37,435 bases of DNA from Deltaproteobacteria bacterium (GTDB taxonomy: Bacteria > Desulfobacterota > GWC2-55-46 > JAJCZF01): contig JAJCZG010000062.1 in assembly GCA_029262475.1 (NCBI GenBank), positions 1 to 37,435 of the forward strand, in the 5' to 3' direction. This document shows positions 9,082 through 17,655 of this stretch, piece after piece (the stretch's first letter is position 1; every line of letters begins with the position of its first letter). The notes under the pieces are model-generated. The model ran no database searches and was not told where the DNA came from. It saw only the letters and a program-made list of their open reading frames with translations. The position numbers and the translations under genes were made by a program.

Positions 9082-11022
9082 TCAGGTAGTTTCTTCTTTC
9101 TTCTCGTCATCTTTCTCTTCCTCATCCACTACCTCTGCGTCGACTACTTCACCGTCGTCCGCGCCCTCTTCGCCCGCAGCGGAAGCACCGGCTTCACCGC
9201 CGGCGGCCTCCTCAGTGGAGGCTGTCTTATAGAGGATCTCCGCTATCTTATGCGAGGCTGTATTAATACGTTCGATAGCCGCCTTGATGAGCTCATTATC
9301 GTCTCCTTCAAGGGCTTTTTTACCCTCGTCAAGGGCCTCGTCTATCTCTTTCTTGTCTGCCTCTTCTATCTTCTCTTTATTCTCCTCAACGAGCTTCCTC
9401 GTAGAATATAGGAGGCTGTCGAGCTGATTCCTGCTCTCGATAAGGTCACGTCTCTTCTTGTCATCGTCGGAGTGGGTCTCAGCGTCCTTAACGAGGTCCT
9501 CGACTTCGTCCTTGGAGAGGCCGCTTGAAGCGGTTATCGTAATGTTCTGTTCCTTACTAGTGGCCATATCCTTTGCCGATACGTTTAGTATGCCGTTGGC
9601 GTCAATATCGAATGTCACCTCGACCTGCGGGATGCCTCTCGGGGCCGACGGTATACCGACGAGGTTAAAACGCCCGAGAGTACGGTTATCGGTTACCATC
9701 TGGCGCTCTCCCTGAAGCACATGTATCTCGACCTGCGTCTGGCTATCGGCAGCGGTCGTAAAGGTCTCCTTCTTCTTCGTCGGTATAGTGGTATTCCTCT
9801 CTATGAGAGTAGTCATTACGCCGCCGAGAGTTTCAAGGCCGAGTGAGAGCGGGGTGACGTCTAAGAGTACGACGTCGCTCACTTCGCCGCTTAGCACTCC
9901 GCCCTGAATAGCTGCGCCAATGGCAACGACCTCGTCGGGGTTAACACCCTTATGCGGATCCTTACCGAATATCTCTTTCACAAAGGACTGTATCGCCGGC
10001 ATACGCGTCATGCCTCCGACAAGTACAACCTCGCTTATCTCAGATGCCGAGAGGCCGGAGTCCTTCAGGGCCTGTAAACATGGCGTGCGGCTCCTCTCTA
10101 CGAGGTCCATCGTAAGCTGCTCGAATTTAGCCCTTGAAAGCCTAAGGACGAGGTGTTTTGGCCCTGTGCTGTCGGCGGTTATGAAGGGAAGGTTAATCTC
10201 CGTCTCCATGGTGCTCGAAAGCTCTATCTTAGCCTTTTCGGCGGCCTCTTTTAGCCTCTGGAGGGCCATCTTGTCGGCTGAAAGGTCTATGCCCTGGTCC
10301 TTCTTGAACTCGCTTATGAGCCAGTCTATTATTTGAAAGTCGAAATTGTCTCCGCCGAGGTGGGTATCACCGTTTGTGGCCTTTACCTCGAAGACGCCAT
10401 CACCTACCTCAAGTATCGATACGTCGAATGTACCGCCACCGAAGTCGTAGACTACGATAAGCTCTTCGGCTTTCTTATCGAGGCCGTAGGCGAGAGAAGA
10501 TGCCGTCGGCTCGTTTATAATCCTCTTTACCTCGAGGCCGGCGATCTAACCTGCGTCCATGGTGGCCTGCCTCTGGCTGTCGTTAAAGTAAGCCGGCACT
10601 GTGATGACCGCCTCAGTGACCTGCTCGCCAAGGTAATCCTCAGCGGCCCTTTTGAGCTTCATAAGGGTGAAAGCAGAAACCTCCGGGGGGAGATAATCCT
10701 TGCCCATATTCTTACTCTCTACGACGGCGCGACCGCTTGCGTCCTTCTTAACGTGGTAGGGGACCATCTTCATCTCTTCGTTGACCTCGTCGTAGTTACG
10801 CCCCATAAACCTCTTTATAGAGAAGACGGTATCCTCGGGGTTTGTGACGGCCTGGCGCTTTGCAACCTGTCCGACGAGTATATCCTTCTCCTTGGTGAAG
10901 GCCACGACTGAAGGAGTAAGCCTGTTGCCCTCCTCGTTTACTATGATCTTAGGCTCGCCTGCCTCCATGACCGCAACGACCGAGTTTGTCGTACCAAGGT
11001 CTATCCCTATAATCTTACCCAT
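9082..11022 (-). pseudogene. dnaK: Hsp70 chaperone dnaK, interrupted by an in-frame amber codon
   Basis: This is full-length DnaK in one reading frame (646 codons plus stop), apart from a TAG at codon 159 (10546-10548). Upstream codons give the nucleotide-binding start [12 protein letters not shown] to [12 protein letters not shown]. After TAG the frame continues unbroken through [26 protein letters not shown] and HLGGDNFD. It goes on to the substrate-binding domain and an acidic, EEVD-less tail. The TAG occupies the Lys/Arg position of the usual DAG(K/R)IAGL segment, and codon 155, normally Lys, is ATG. The break falls inside the ATPase domain, so neither 158-residue nor 395-residue fragment should work alone. 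ATG at 11022 has an ideal AGGAGG six bases upstream. It could be a genuine mutation, a sequencing error or suppressed. Confidence 0.88.
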
Positions 11023-11108
11023 CACTAACCTCCTGGATTTATTGATAAAAACTTCATGATTGCGTATTTTAAAATCTTTAACCGTTTATTAGTCCTACTT
11101 ACATTAAT

Positions 11109-11137
11109 AACTTAGGTATGGAGAACGAATATGTCAA
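11109..11137 (-). promoter_or_regulatory. Sigma-70-type promoter for dnaK
   Basis: On the minus strand a perfect TTGACA (-35, 11132-11137) is followed after 17 bp by TAAGTT (-10, 11109-11114). The -10 is weak. The predicted leader is about 80 nt. No sigma-32 motif fits. Confidence 0.5.
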
Positions 11138-11283
11138 GTACCTGAGAAGGAAAAAAGAGATTTCTTTAAGAAAAAATGACTATTACAGAGCATTAAGGAG
11201 GTTAGAGGATTAATATGAGAAGATAGGGTTTTAATGGAGAAGATTAAAGAAACGCCTTGAGGCCATCTTAGCAGGAAGAAGAT

Positions 11284-11320
11284 AAAAAAACCCCCGAAGG
11301 AGATTCATTCGGGGGTTTTG
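11284..11320 (-). terminator. Intrinsic terminator of the NrfD operon
   Basis: The inverted repeat CCCCCGAA/TTCGGGGG with a short loop is followed on the minus strand by a run of seven T. It lies about 25 bp after the tetraheme cytochrome stop. A run on the plus side could also let it work in the other direction. Confidence 0.9.
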
Positions 11321-11345
11321 AAAGTTTTATATTTACCGGCCTTAA

Positions 11346-12233
11346 TTAGTGGCCTCCGGCGGTATCTGCCTTGGCGTCACCACCCTCAGTTCCGTGACCT
11401 GCTCCGGCGTCCTCAGGGTAATGGTGCTGCTCATGGTCGGTATTATACATACCTTTCGGGAGCTCCGGCGGATACTCAGGGTCAAGCTGCTTAAAGGGCG
11501 GCTGTACGTCGTGCGGGTTATGGCACTCCGTGCAGGTCCACCACCTGCGCTTCCCTGAATCCTCCCAGCTACCGATGCGCTTACCGTGGATGCCGTCGCG
11601 CCAGTCCCTGTAGATCTGGCCGTGACATTTGCCGCAGAGTACCTGGGGCTGGTTAAAACTCACCTCTTCGCCGAAATGGTTAATGAGTGTATCGCGGTTC
11701 TTTGCGTTATGACAGTCAAGACACCATAGAGCGCCCCTGCCGTGCTTGAGGTTCATGGAGTCGGCTACGATATCCTGATGCATAAATAACTGCCTCGGCT
11801 TCTTCGTAGTAGGGACGGGGACAGTCTCGCCGTTATGGCACGCGGTACACGGCATATAGTAGGCGAGCTGCGGTATTCTAGGCTTTACAACCGCCTCGGC
11901 AGTGTCGTAGTCGGCTCCGAGCTTCAGCATATCACCCATCGGGATCGTTCCCCCGGTAAAGGGGTCGCTCCACCAGAGGACTCCGCTCGTCCTGTCTGAG
12001 CACTTGATATTTCCCCAGTATGGGTCGCCGTCTCCCGGGCCTTCGGCGTCTTTTCCTATACTGGCGTAACCGAGGCTTCCGCTGGTATCTTTCGATATCT
12101 TGGTGTAGCCATCCTCCCTGCTCTCGAAGCAGTCGGTATTGTTCTTTAGCTCCGTATTGTCGGCGTAGGCAGTGCTAGCGACAAGGGCCGGAAGGACTAT
12201 CATGGATAAAATTGCTGTAAAGAAAAATTTCAC
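11346..12233 (-). CDS. Tetraheme cytochrome c of an NrfD respiratory complex
   Basis: This 295-residue periplasmic protein has a Sec signal peptide (1 to about 24, ending AYA) and four heme c sites: CTACH, CLDCH, CGKCH and CTECH. The tail is His- and Gly-rich. The N-terminal 120 residues have no heme motif and include a DPYWGNIKCSDR segment. It is the last gene of the operon small Tat protein / Fe-S / NrfD / cytochrome and probably exchanges electrons with the Fe-S subunit, as DsrJ or Hmc/Cbc cytochromes do in related complexes. The GTG start is preceded by GAGAG. It has four hemes, not the three of DsrJ, so it is not simply DsrJ. Confidence 0.9.
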   Translation of the reverse strand: MKFFFTAILSMIVLPALVASTAYADNTELKNNTDCFESREDGYTKISKDTSGSLGYASIGKDAEGPGDGDPYWGNIKCSDRTSGVLWWSDPFTGGTIPMGDMLKLGADYDTAEAVVKPRIPQLAYYMPCTACHNGETVPVPTTKKPRQLFMHQDIVADSMNLKHGRGALWCLDCHNAKNRDTLINHFGEEVSFNQPQVLCGKCHGQIYRDWRDGIHGKRIGSWEDSGKRRWWTCTECHNPHDVQPPFKQLDPEYPPELPKGMYNTDHEQHHYPEDAGAGHGTEGGDAKADTAGGH

Positions 12234-12278
12234 TTGTTATCTCTCAAATTAGATTATAATAAAACTATCTTATTCGGA

Positions 12279-13511
12279 TCAGGAGTCCGGGTATTCCCTG
12301 AACTTGATCTCCCCGAGAAGCACACCAATAGCGCCCTTGGCGAGTATTGTATATATCAGAAGGCCCGTGGCCCATATTCCGATAGAGGCCATGATCTCAA
12401 TGATACTAGGTGAATACTCCACAAACTCGCCTATAGGGCTCGGTGTGAAGCCGGGAAGAACGAGGCCCATTCCCTTCTCAAGCCAGATGCCGACAAAGGC
12501 GACGATACATACCATCGGGAGTATCGTATAGTTCTTTCTGATCTTAGGGTTAAGAAGCGCTATAAACGATCCTATCATGAAGATCATCGCAGCCCAGAAG
12601 AAGGGCACCAGCGAATTAAGTCCGTGCATACCGGTAATGAGATATTTTAGCGAGAAGGAGTGCTCGGTGCTGGGGTAGTATTCTGTTACGACTTCGCTTA
12701 GCGTCAGGAAGAGCGCAATGCCCAGGCACCAGACGACGATCTGCGAGAGAAGATCAAAGACCTTATCGCTTATCTCGAGGTCGGTATTATTCCGTATAAT
12801 GGAGAATGCCACTATCATGAAGGCCGGTCCTGCCGCAAAGGCAGTGACAATAAACTTTATCGGAAGGACTGAGTGCGCCCACATCGGCCTCGTCGGCATG
12901 GTATTCATTAAGAAAGCCGTTACGGTATGAATGCTAAGGGCCCATACGATTGAGATAATTATGAGCGGCATGTAAAAATTAGTATTTACCGGCTCTCCCA
13001 TGTATTTTTTATAGAGGTAGTAGAAGCCGCATACGACATTCAAGCCCAGGTAACCGTTTAGGGCAAGTATGTCCCAGGTGAGCATGGAGTTCGGCCAGTT
13101 AAAGATGCCTATTACAGGCATGACATGCCAGGCCCTGTCGGGGCGTCCCATGTGAAAGACGATAAAGATCATGCACATGCTTACCGCCGCTATGGCCAGC
13201 ATCTCTCCGAGTACGACTATATGTTTGGTTTCTTTGTGTTTATAGATGTATGCCGGAAAGACCACCGTCACGGCGGCGGCAGCGAGCCCTACAAGGAAGA
13301 CGAAGTTTGCGAGATAGATCCCCCAGGTCACCTGATCGTTTAGGCCGGTGACTATCATCCCGTAGTAACCCTGTATGGCTCCGGCGATGAAGACTAGGCC
13401 GGAGAGAGAAATGAGCACCAATAGCCATAAATAGAACTTGATGCCGCCCTTAATGATGTAGAAGAAGGACTCTATACCGAAACAGATGAAGTTTTGAATA
13501 AATCTCAGCAT
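12279..13511 (-). CDS. NrfD/DsrP/HmcC-like integral membrane quinone-reactive subunit
   Basis: This 410-residue protein with about ten transmembrane helices belongs to the NrfD/PsrC superfamily, whose members bind menaquinone and anchor periplasmic Fe-S subunits. Segments typical of the DsrP/HmcC branch are GYYGMIVTGLNDQVTWGIYL near 47-66, FHMGRPDRAWH near 120 and LEKGMGLVLPGFTPSPIGE near 345-363. GGGAG five bases before ATG fixes the start. It lies 9 bp from the Fe-S gene and 45 bp from the cytochrome gene. No molybdopterin oxidoreductase or dsrMK genes are nearby, so it likely moves electrons between the quinone pool and periplasmic cytochromes. Confidence 0.92.
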   Translation of the reverse strand: MLRFIQNFICFGIESFFYIIKGGIKFYLWLLVLISLSGLVFIAGAIQGYYGMIVTGLNDQVTWGIYLANFVFLVGLAAAAVTVVFPAYIYKHKETKHIVVLGEMLAIAAVSMCMIFIVFHMGRPDRAWHVMPVIGIFNWPNSMLTWDILALNGYLGLNVVCGFYYLYKKYMGEPVNTNFYMPLIIISIVWALSIHTVTAFLMNTMPTRPMWAHSVLPIKFIVTAFAAGPAFMIVAFSIIRNNTDLEISDKVFDLLSQIVVWCLGIALFLTLSEVVTEYYPSTEHSFSLKYLITGMHGLNSLVPFFWAAMIFMIGSFIALLNPKIRKNYTILPMVCIVAFVGIWLEKGMGLVLPGFTPSPIGEFVEYSPSIIEIMASIGIWATGLLIYTILAKGAIGVLLGEIKFREYPDS

Positions 13512-13520
13512 CTATTCTCC

Positions 13521-14549
13521 CTAGTCTATAAAGTAGAAAAATTTAGGATAGGTGTTAAACTCAGCCTTTACCCTGAAAACACGTTTCCTGTCGAGTATCT
13601 TACGAACTTCACTATTCGGGTCGAGCAGGTTGCCGAATTTTCTGGCGCCTACCGGGCATACCTCAACGCACGAGGTATACCGTCCGCGCCTCGACCTCTG
13701 GACGCAGAACATGCACTTTTCAACTACCCCCTTCATACGCGGGCGGTTACCCATGTAGTGCGTATCCGGGTTCATCTCCTTCTTCGGAAGCTTCGGTGCG
13801 CCCCAGTTGAAACGGCGCGCCCAGTAGGGGCATACGCCCATGCACATCCTGCAACCAATGCACCAGTTATAGTCAATAACAACTACGCCGTCCGGGTCGC
13901 GATATGTCGTCCTTACCGGACAGACCTTGACGCACGGAGGCTTTTCGCACTGCATGCACTGCATCGGGAAGTAGAAGGAGTCCTTCTCCGGGACCTTCGG
14001 GGGGTCGTAGTAGTGCTGACCCTCAAGGAGGTAACCCGCGTTACGGTAGGCGTTACCGCCAACCTGCACGCCGTAGTCGCCATCCGGGTAGCCGCCCTTT
14101 GTGAGGGCGGCCTCGGAGAATTTACCCTTCTCCATCTTTATGACCCGTATAAATTCTATCTCAGGGTCATGCCTAGACTGATTATTTTCTTTGACGCAGG
14201 CCTTGACGCAGCGCCTGCAACCAATGCATTTTTGAATATTTAGGGCATAGCCGAAGAGCACGCCCTCCTGGGCTGGCTCGACGCCGACCCTTGTCTTCTT
14301 TCCGTACTCCTCGGAGTAGCGCTTTTCCATGCGCGCCGCAGCCTCTTTCTTCTCTGCGTCGTCCATAAGGCGGTAGTTCTTCTGGAAGTACTCGGAGAAG
14401 GTCATCTTGGCTTCGGCTTCGTCGGAACCCGTTACGAGCGCCGCAGCTCCGGCGACCGCCCCTGCCCCGGCGAGACCAATCGTTTTAAAGAAGTCCCGTC
14501 TGCTCGACTCTTCTTCAGGGGTTTCGTTTTTCTTCTTTTCGTCTGACAA
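13521..14549 (-). CDS. Tat-exported four-cluster [4Fe-4S] ferredoxin subunit (DsrO/HmcB-like)
   Basis: This is the Fe-S electron-transfer subunit of the NrfD complex, exported folded by the Tat pathway (SRRDFFK followed by an Ala/Gly-rich hydrophobic segment). Four Cys-rich cluster motifs occur in order: CIGCRRCVKAC, CMQCEKPPCVKVCP, CIGCRMCMGVCP and CMFC...CVEVCP. Together they supply sixteen Cys for four [4Fe-4S] clusters. An upstream GTG at 14558 is in frame, but it overlaps the Shine-Dalgarno. TTG at 14549 lies eight bases after GGAG and is preferred (342 residues). After the signal region it has a Lys/Glu-rich helix (FQKNYRLMDDAEKKE) that resembles the upstream small Tat protein. Confidence 0.92.
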   Translation of the reverse strand: MSDEKKKNETPEEESSRRDFFKTIGLAGAGAVAGAAALVTGSDEAEAKMTFSEYFQKNYRLMDDAEKKEAAARMEKRYSEEYGKKTRVGVEPAQEGVLFGYALNIQKCIGCRRCVKACVKENNQSRHDPEIEFIRVIKMEKGKFSEAALTKGGYPDGDYGVQVGGNAYRNAGYLLEGQHYYDPPKVPEKDSFYFPMQCMQCEKPPCVKVCPVRTTYRDPDGVVVIDYNWCIGCRMCMGVCPYWARRFNWGAPKLPKKEMNPDTHYMGNRPRMKGVVEKCMFCVQRSRRGRYTSCVEVCPVGARKFGNLLDPNSEVRKILDRKRVFRVKAEFNTYPKFFYFID

Positions 14550-14698
14550 GGCTATCACTCCAGGCAGGCACGCCCACTCTCTATCTGTAACCTGTTATCT
14601 TTCGGAAAGTCCGTGTGCCGCTAGTTAGAATCAAAATAAAGTCGTTTAATGCTCCGCCGCCTCGGCCTGCCGGCGGCTTACCTGCCCTTTAGAAAAAC

Positions 14699-15016
14699 TC
14701 AGGACTTATAGTATTTATAGGAGCTCTCGAACTGCTTTACTATATCCTTCTTTTCCTCATCGCTCATAACAACGTACTCACGCTCTACGAGAGCCTTGTC
14801 TCCGGCGAGTATGTCATCGGCGTACTTCTTCTGGAAATTTTCTTTTGGAATTATAGTTGAGATGGTTTTGGTAATGCCGGCTGCTGCAGCCACGACGGTA
14901 GTCGCAACGGCTGCGTTCTTTAAAAAGCCCCTCCGTGATACTCCTTCGGAGACGGCCTTTACCGCAGTCTTTAGTACTTCCGGTTTCTTATCCTTATCGG
15001 CCATTTCAGCGCTCAC
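14699..15016 (-). CDS. Small Tat-signal protein of the NrfD operon
   Basis: This 105-residue protein (101 if ATG at 15004 is used instead of GTG at 15016) has a twin-arginine motif SRRGFLK and a hydrophobic stretch (about 34-52). It ends in a charged amphipathic helix with MSDEEKKDIVKQFESSYKYY. It has no Cys, so it carries no Fe-S or heme cofactor. The mature part resembles residues after the Tat signal of the neighbouring Fe-S protein. It is first in the operon, about 70 nt after the predicted transcription start. I do not recognise a named family. It may be a membrane-tethered structural subunit or a chaperone for the Fe-S subunit. Confidence 0.75.
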   Translation of the reverse strand: MSAEMADKDKKPEVLKTAVKAVSEGVSRRGFLKNAAVATTVVAAAAGITKTISTIIPKENFQKKYADDILAGDKALVEREYVVMSDEEKKDIVKQFESSYKYYKS

Positions 15017-15089
15017 TTAAGATTCAAAACGGGGTTGATTGGGGCTGACTACAATAGTGTTGCTTTGTATACTGTATCCATTACATCAA

Positions 15090-15118
15090 TTTATATCTTA
15101 AATAATATACCTTGTCAA
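15090..15118 (-). promoter_or_regulatory. Strong sigma-70-type promoter of the NrfD operon
   Basis: On the minus strand TTGACA (15113-15118) and TATAAA (15090-15095) are separated by exactly 17 bp. The predicted start is near 15083. It overlaps head-to-head with the rqcH-side promoter. Confidence 0.8.
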
Positions 15119-15125
15119 GCACTTA

Positions 15126-15154
15126 TTGGCAAGACTTAAATCGCCCGATATACT
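15126..15154 (+). promoter_or_regulatory. Promoter for the RqcH/NFACT gene
   Basis: TTGGCA (15126-15131) and TATACT (15149-15154) are separated by exactly 17 bp, with 5 of 6 matches in each hexamer. Transcription would start near 15161, which excludes the upstream in-frame TTG at 15126 as the start codon. Confidence 0.7.
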
Positions 15155-15191
15155 TCGTAGCTTTACAATTCTTATGGTACAATCCGGAGTT

Positions 15192-16664
15192 ATGGGTCCA
15201 CAACTTTTAAATAATATAGTTCAGGAAGCTAAAACTCTCCTCCTTGGCGCAGTAATCTCTAAGATCACTCAGCCCGACGCAAGGCGCGTCATCCTAAAGC
15301 TCTTCTCAAGGGGAAGGGATTTCTCTCTTCTGATATCCGTAAGGCCCGATATGCCGAGGATGCACCTTACCGGGAAGAAGTACAAGAACCCGCCCTCCCC
15401 GCTCCGGTTCTGCGCTCTTTTGAGGAGCCGCTTGACGAATGCTCGCGTCGAGGCAATAAGGGTAATTGAAGGTGAAGCCATCTCGGAGATCTCGCTTCGC
15501 AGTAAGACCGGCGACGCAGCAGAGTGTCATAAACTCGTCATAGAACTCACCGGCAAGAGCTCCAATATAATACTTACCGATGGGGCGGGCATTGTCGTTG
15601 ACGCTTTAAAGCTCTTTGACGCCGAAGATTCGGTGAGAAGGGTTACGCCCGGCGAACTCCTCGCGCCGCTGCCCCCCGCATCTTCCGGCAGACCCTCCAG
15701 GGAGCTATTAACGGAGAAGGGGGGTAAGACATGGAACGAGGCCGCCGACGAGGCATTTAACTCTATCGAGGAAGCAAGCGACCTTAAACTTGAGAAGAGG
15801 CGCCTCGAACGGAGCGTCAGGGCTCGCGCGAAGAAGCTCCGCAAAAAGATAGAAAACCTCCACGGGGATATGGAACGCGCAAGTGCGGCCACCCGGCGCT
15901 CTCACCTTGCCGAGAATCTCGTCGCCAACTTCTCCAACCTTAAGCGCGGTATGAAAGAGGTTACGGTAACAGACTACTACAAAGACCCCCCGGAGGAGGT
16001 AACAGTACCGCTCGACCCCAAACTCTCTCCGCAAGAGAATATCGACACCCTATTTAAACGCGTTAAAAAAGGGAAAAAAACCCTCAAGTTCACAAAACAG
16101 CGCCTTCCGTCTATTGAAAAAGAAGTGGCGGAGACTGAAGAGTGGCTCGCTAAAACAGGGAAAGTCGAAACCCTTGATGAGCTTACGATATTAAGGGACG
16201 CACTTGAGCGGGCCGGATACATACCAAAAGATAAAAGAGCGCAGCAGGGGCGAGGCACGAAAGCCGCGCCACAGCCAAAGCCGGGTGAGCCGGTAAAGAC
16301 AATCGCCGGACCGGAGGGCTTTACGATCCTCTACGGCAAGAGCAGCGCCGGGAACGACCTTCTGGTAAAAAAATATGGGCGAAAGCGCGATCTCTGGTTC
16401 CATGCGAGGGACTCGCCGGGCGCACACGTCCTCCTCAAGGTGGAAGGCACGGGCAAGGAGCCATCCAGGGCGACGATAGAAGAGGCGGCGCGCATCGCAG
16501 CGAAATTAAGCAGGGAAAAGCAAGCCGGCAAGGTCGAGGTCATCTGCGCCGAGATGCGCTTCGTAAGAAAACCCAAGGGCTCAAAACCAGGTCAAGTTAC
16601 CGTAGAGAGATTCAAATCCATCCTCATAGACCCACACCGGGCAGACGGGCCAGCCCGGTTCTGA
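15192..16664 (+). CDS. RqcH/NFACT family ribosome-quality-control protein
   Basis: This is a 490-residue cytosolic protein of the RqcH/Tae2/NEMF family. In bacteria RqcH binds stalled 50S-peptidyl-tRNA complexes and adds C-terminal Ala tails to nascent chains; older annotations say fibronectin-binding protein. NFACT-N is about 1-200 and contains RMHLTGKKYKNPPSPLRFC. A long Lys/Arg-rich coiled coil is about 215-345. NFACT-R is about 385-490 with DLWFHARDSPGAHV. The frame opens at 15126, but that lies in the promoter. ATG at 15192 (after CCGGAG) is preferred, and 15174 is an alternative. It is short of the C-terminal NFACT-C region, as is common in bacteria. Confidence 0.9.
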   Translation: MGPQLLNNIVQEAKTLLLGAVISKITQPDARRVILKLFSRGRDFSLLISVRPDMPRMHLTGKKYKNPPSPLRFCALLRSRLTNARVEAIRVIEGEAISEISLRSKTGDAAECHKLVIELTGKSSNIILTDGAGIVVDALKLFDAEDSVRRVTPGELLAPLPPASSGRPSRELLTEKGGKTWNEAADEAFNSIEEASDLKLEKRRLERSVRARAKKLRKKIENLHGDMERASAATRRSHLAENLVANFSNLKRGMKEVTVTDYYKDPPEEVTVPLDPKLSPQENIDTLFKRVKKGKKTLKFTKQRLPSIEKEVAETEEWLAKTGKVETLDELTILRDALERAGYIPKDKRAQQGRGTKAAPQPKPGEPVKTIAGPEGFTILYGKSSAGNDLLVKKYGRKRDLWFHARDSPGAHVLLKVEGTGKEPSRATIEEAARIAAKLSREKQAGKVEVICAEMRFVRKPKGSKPGQVTVERFKSILIDPHRADGPARF

Positions 16665-16782
16665 ATCGCGCAACAGGAGAGATTTGGCGCACCTATGCCG
16701 CGTGACGCACACAGATCAGTTTTATCGGCTTTGTTTTTTTCTTAATGGATTCTTGTTGAGTCTAAGGGAATGAGTGCATCAA

Positions 16783-17655
16783 TTATTTATTGTGGCATGT
16801 CCTGCAAACGCCGCTAACGCTGTTGCCGCCTACCCTCCTCAGGAAGAGGCCCGTAACTTCAGTCGGGCCGCCCCAGGTCGAATCCACCTCGTCCCAACTC
16901 GTATTCTTGAAGTGGGGGTCGTGACAGGATGAACACTCGACCTTGCCGTCGCGTAAGATGTCATCTATAGTAGCATCTGATGAAATAAACCCTTTTACAG
17001 ACCAGCGATTGGAGGTAGCCGTTGTGGAGCTTGCATCGCTGCCAAGAGAGGCCGTCAGGGTACCTGCCGTCATCTCAATCGTCGATATTACGGTATTCCT
17101 TGCCCTGAGCGAGGCGACCTTCTCCTTGTACGGTATGGAGACCGGGTGATCGTTTCTGAGGTCGGTCCCTATGACAGCCGTAACGGAGGTAAGCACATCG
17201 CTTACCGTGTTGCCGTCAATGGTAAAGGTCCATCCCATGTCAACCGGTGTGCCTCCACCCTTGCCGGGGGCATTCACGAGTGTGTCGAAGCTAGTAACTC
17301 CGTCATGGCAACTGAGGCATGCGAGAGAGGCTGCTCCTACACCATTGTCGGCGACGTAAGTACCAGCGAGTGTGGTGCCGTAGGCCTTAAAGGAAGCGGC
17401 GGTGCTCTGCCTGTTCCACAGCGGCATCCCCGACCCCCCGTGATGGGGAGTATGGCAGAAGATGCAGACGTCGGTTTCGTCGTTACTTATGGTACCCCCG
17501 GTTGATCCAAGGTTATGCGGTGTATCGACGATACCGGAGGCAGCATCCCCGTAAGTGAAGTCGCTTGGAATCCCGCAATAAGCCGCCTCCTCTGCAAACA
17601 AACCGACAGCCAGCCCCAAAAGAAGAGCTAAAATTTTAAGGGGAAATTTATTCAA
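16783..17655 (-). CDS. Tetraheme cytochrome c, HTPH type (paralogue 1)
   Basis: This 290-residue exported cytochrome has a signal peptide (1 to about 27) and four heme sites: CIFCH, CLSCH, CSSCH and CRTCH. Distal-ligand candidates HNLG, TPH, NDHP and CHDPH are conserved in all three paralogues. The last heme motif lies two residues from the C-terminus (CRTCHNK). A Ser/Thr-rich loop (SSTTATSNRW) and VKGFISS precede heme 3. It is the first of three tandem paralogues on this strand. The only start I can support is TTG at 17655. Its AGAGG lies about 16 bases upstream, so translation initiation may be weak. It is probably a periplasmic or extracellular electron-transfer protein. Confidence 0.88.
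   Translation of the reverse strand: MNKFPLKILALLLGLAVGLFAEEAAYCGIPSDFTYGDAASGIVDTPHNLGSTGGTISNDETDVCIFCHTPHHGGSGMPLWNRQSTAASFKAYGTTLAGTYVADNGVGAASLACLSCHDGVTSFDTLVNAPGKGGGTPVDMGWTFTIDGNTVSDVLTSVTAVIGTDLRNDHPVSIPYKEKVASLRARNTVISTIEMTAGTLTASLGSDASSTTATSNRWSVKGFISSDATIDDILRDGKVECSSCHDPHFKNTSWDEVDSTWGGPTEVTGLFLRRVGGNSVSGVCRTCHNK

Larger units (their letters stand above)
11023..11345. other. Intergenic region upstream of dnaK
   Basis: The region holds the dnaK ribosome-binding site (AGGAGG), its probable promoter (11109-11137) and, at the far end, the terminator of the respiratory operon. The promoter is bracketed by a near-perfect inverted repeat, CTTAGGTA (11111-11118) and TACCTGAG (11139-11146), which could be an operator. 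There is no CIRCE element. The purine-rich stretch 11150-11280 has no recognisable gene. Confidence 0.5.

Noticed and set aside
10270-10545. A frameshift in dnaK
   Set aside because: Translating the interval shows one continuous frame with all expected DnaK segments; only the single TAG interrupts it.
10546-10548. The dnaK TAG as programmed pyrrolysine or other recoding
   Set aside because: No functional reason exists for a special residue there, and TAG ends other genes in this window normally (clp, cupredoxin, small TM protein). Sequence error or mutation is simpler.
15126-15191. N-terminal extension of the RqcH protein from TTG 15126
   Set aside because: The segment contains a good promoter (-35 and -10), has no Shine-Dalgarno and adds residues atypical of NFACT-N.
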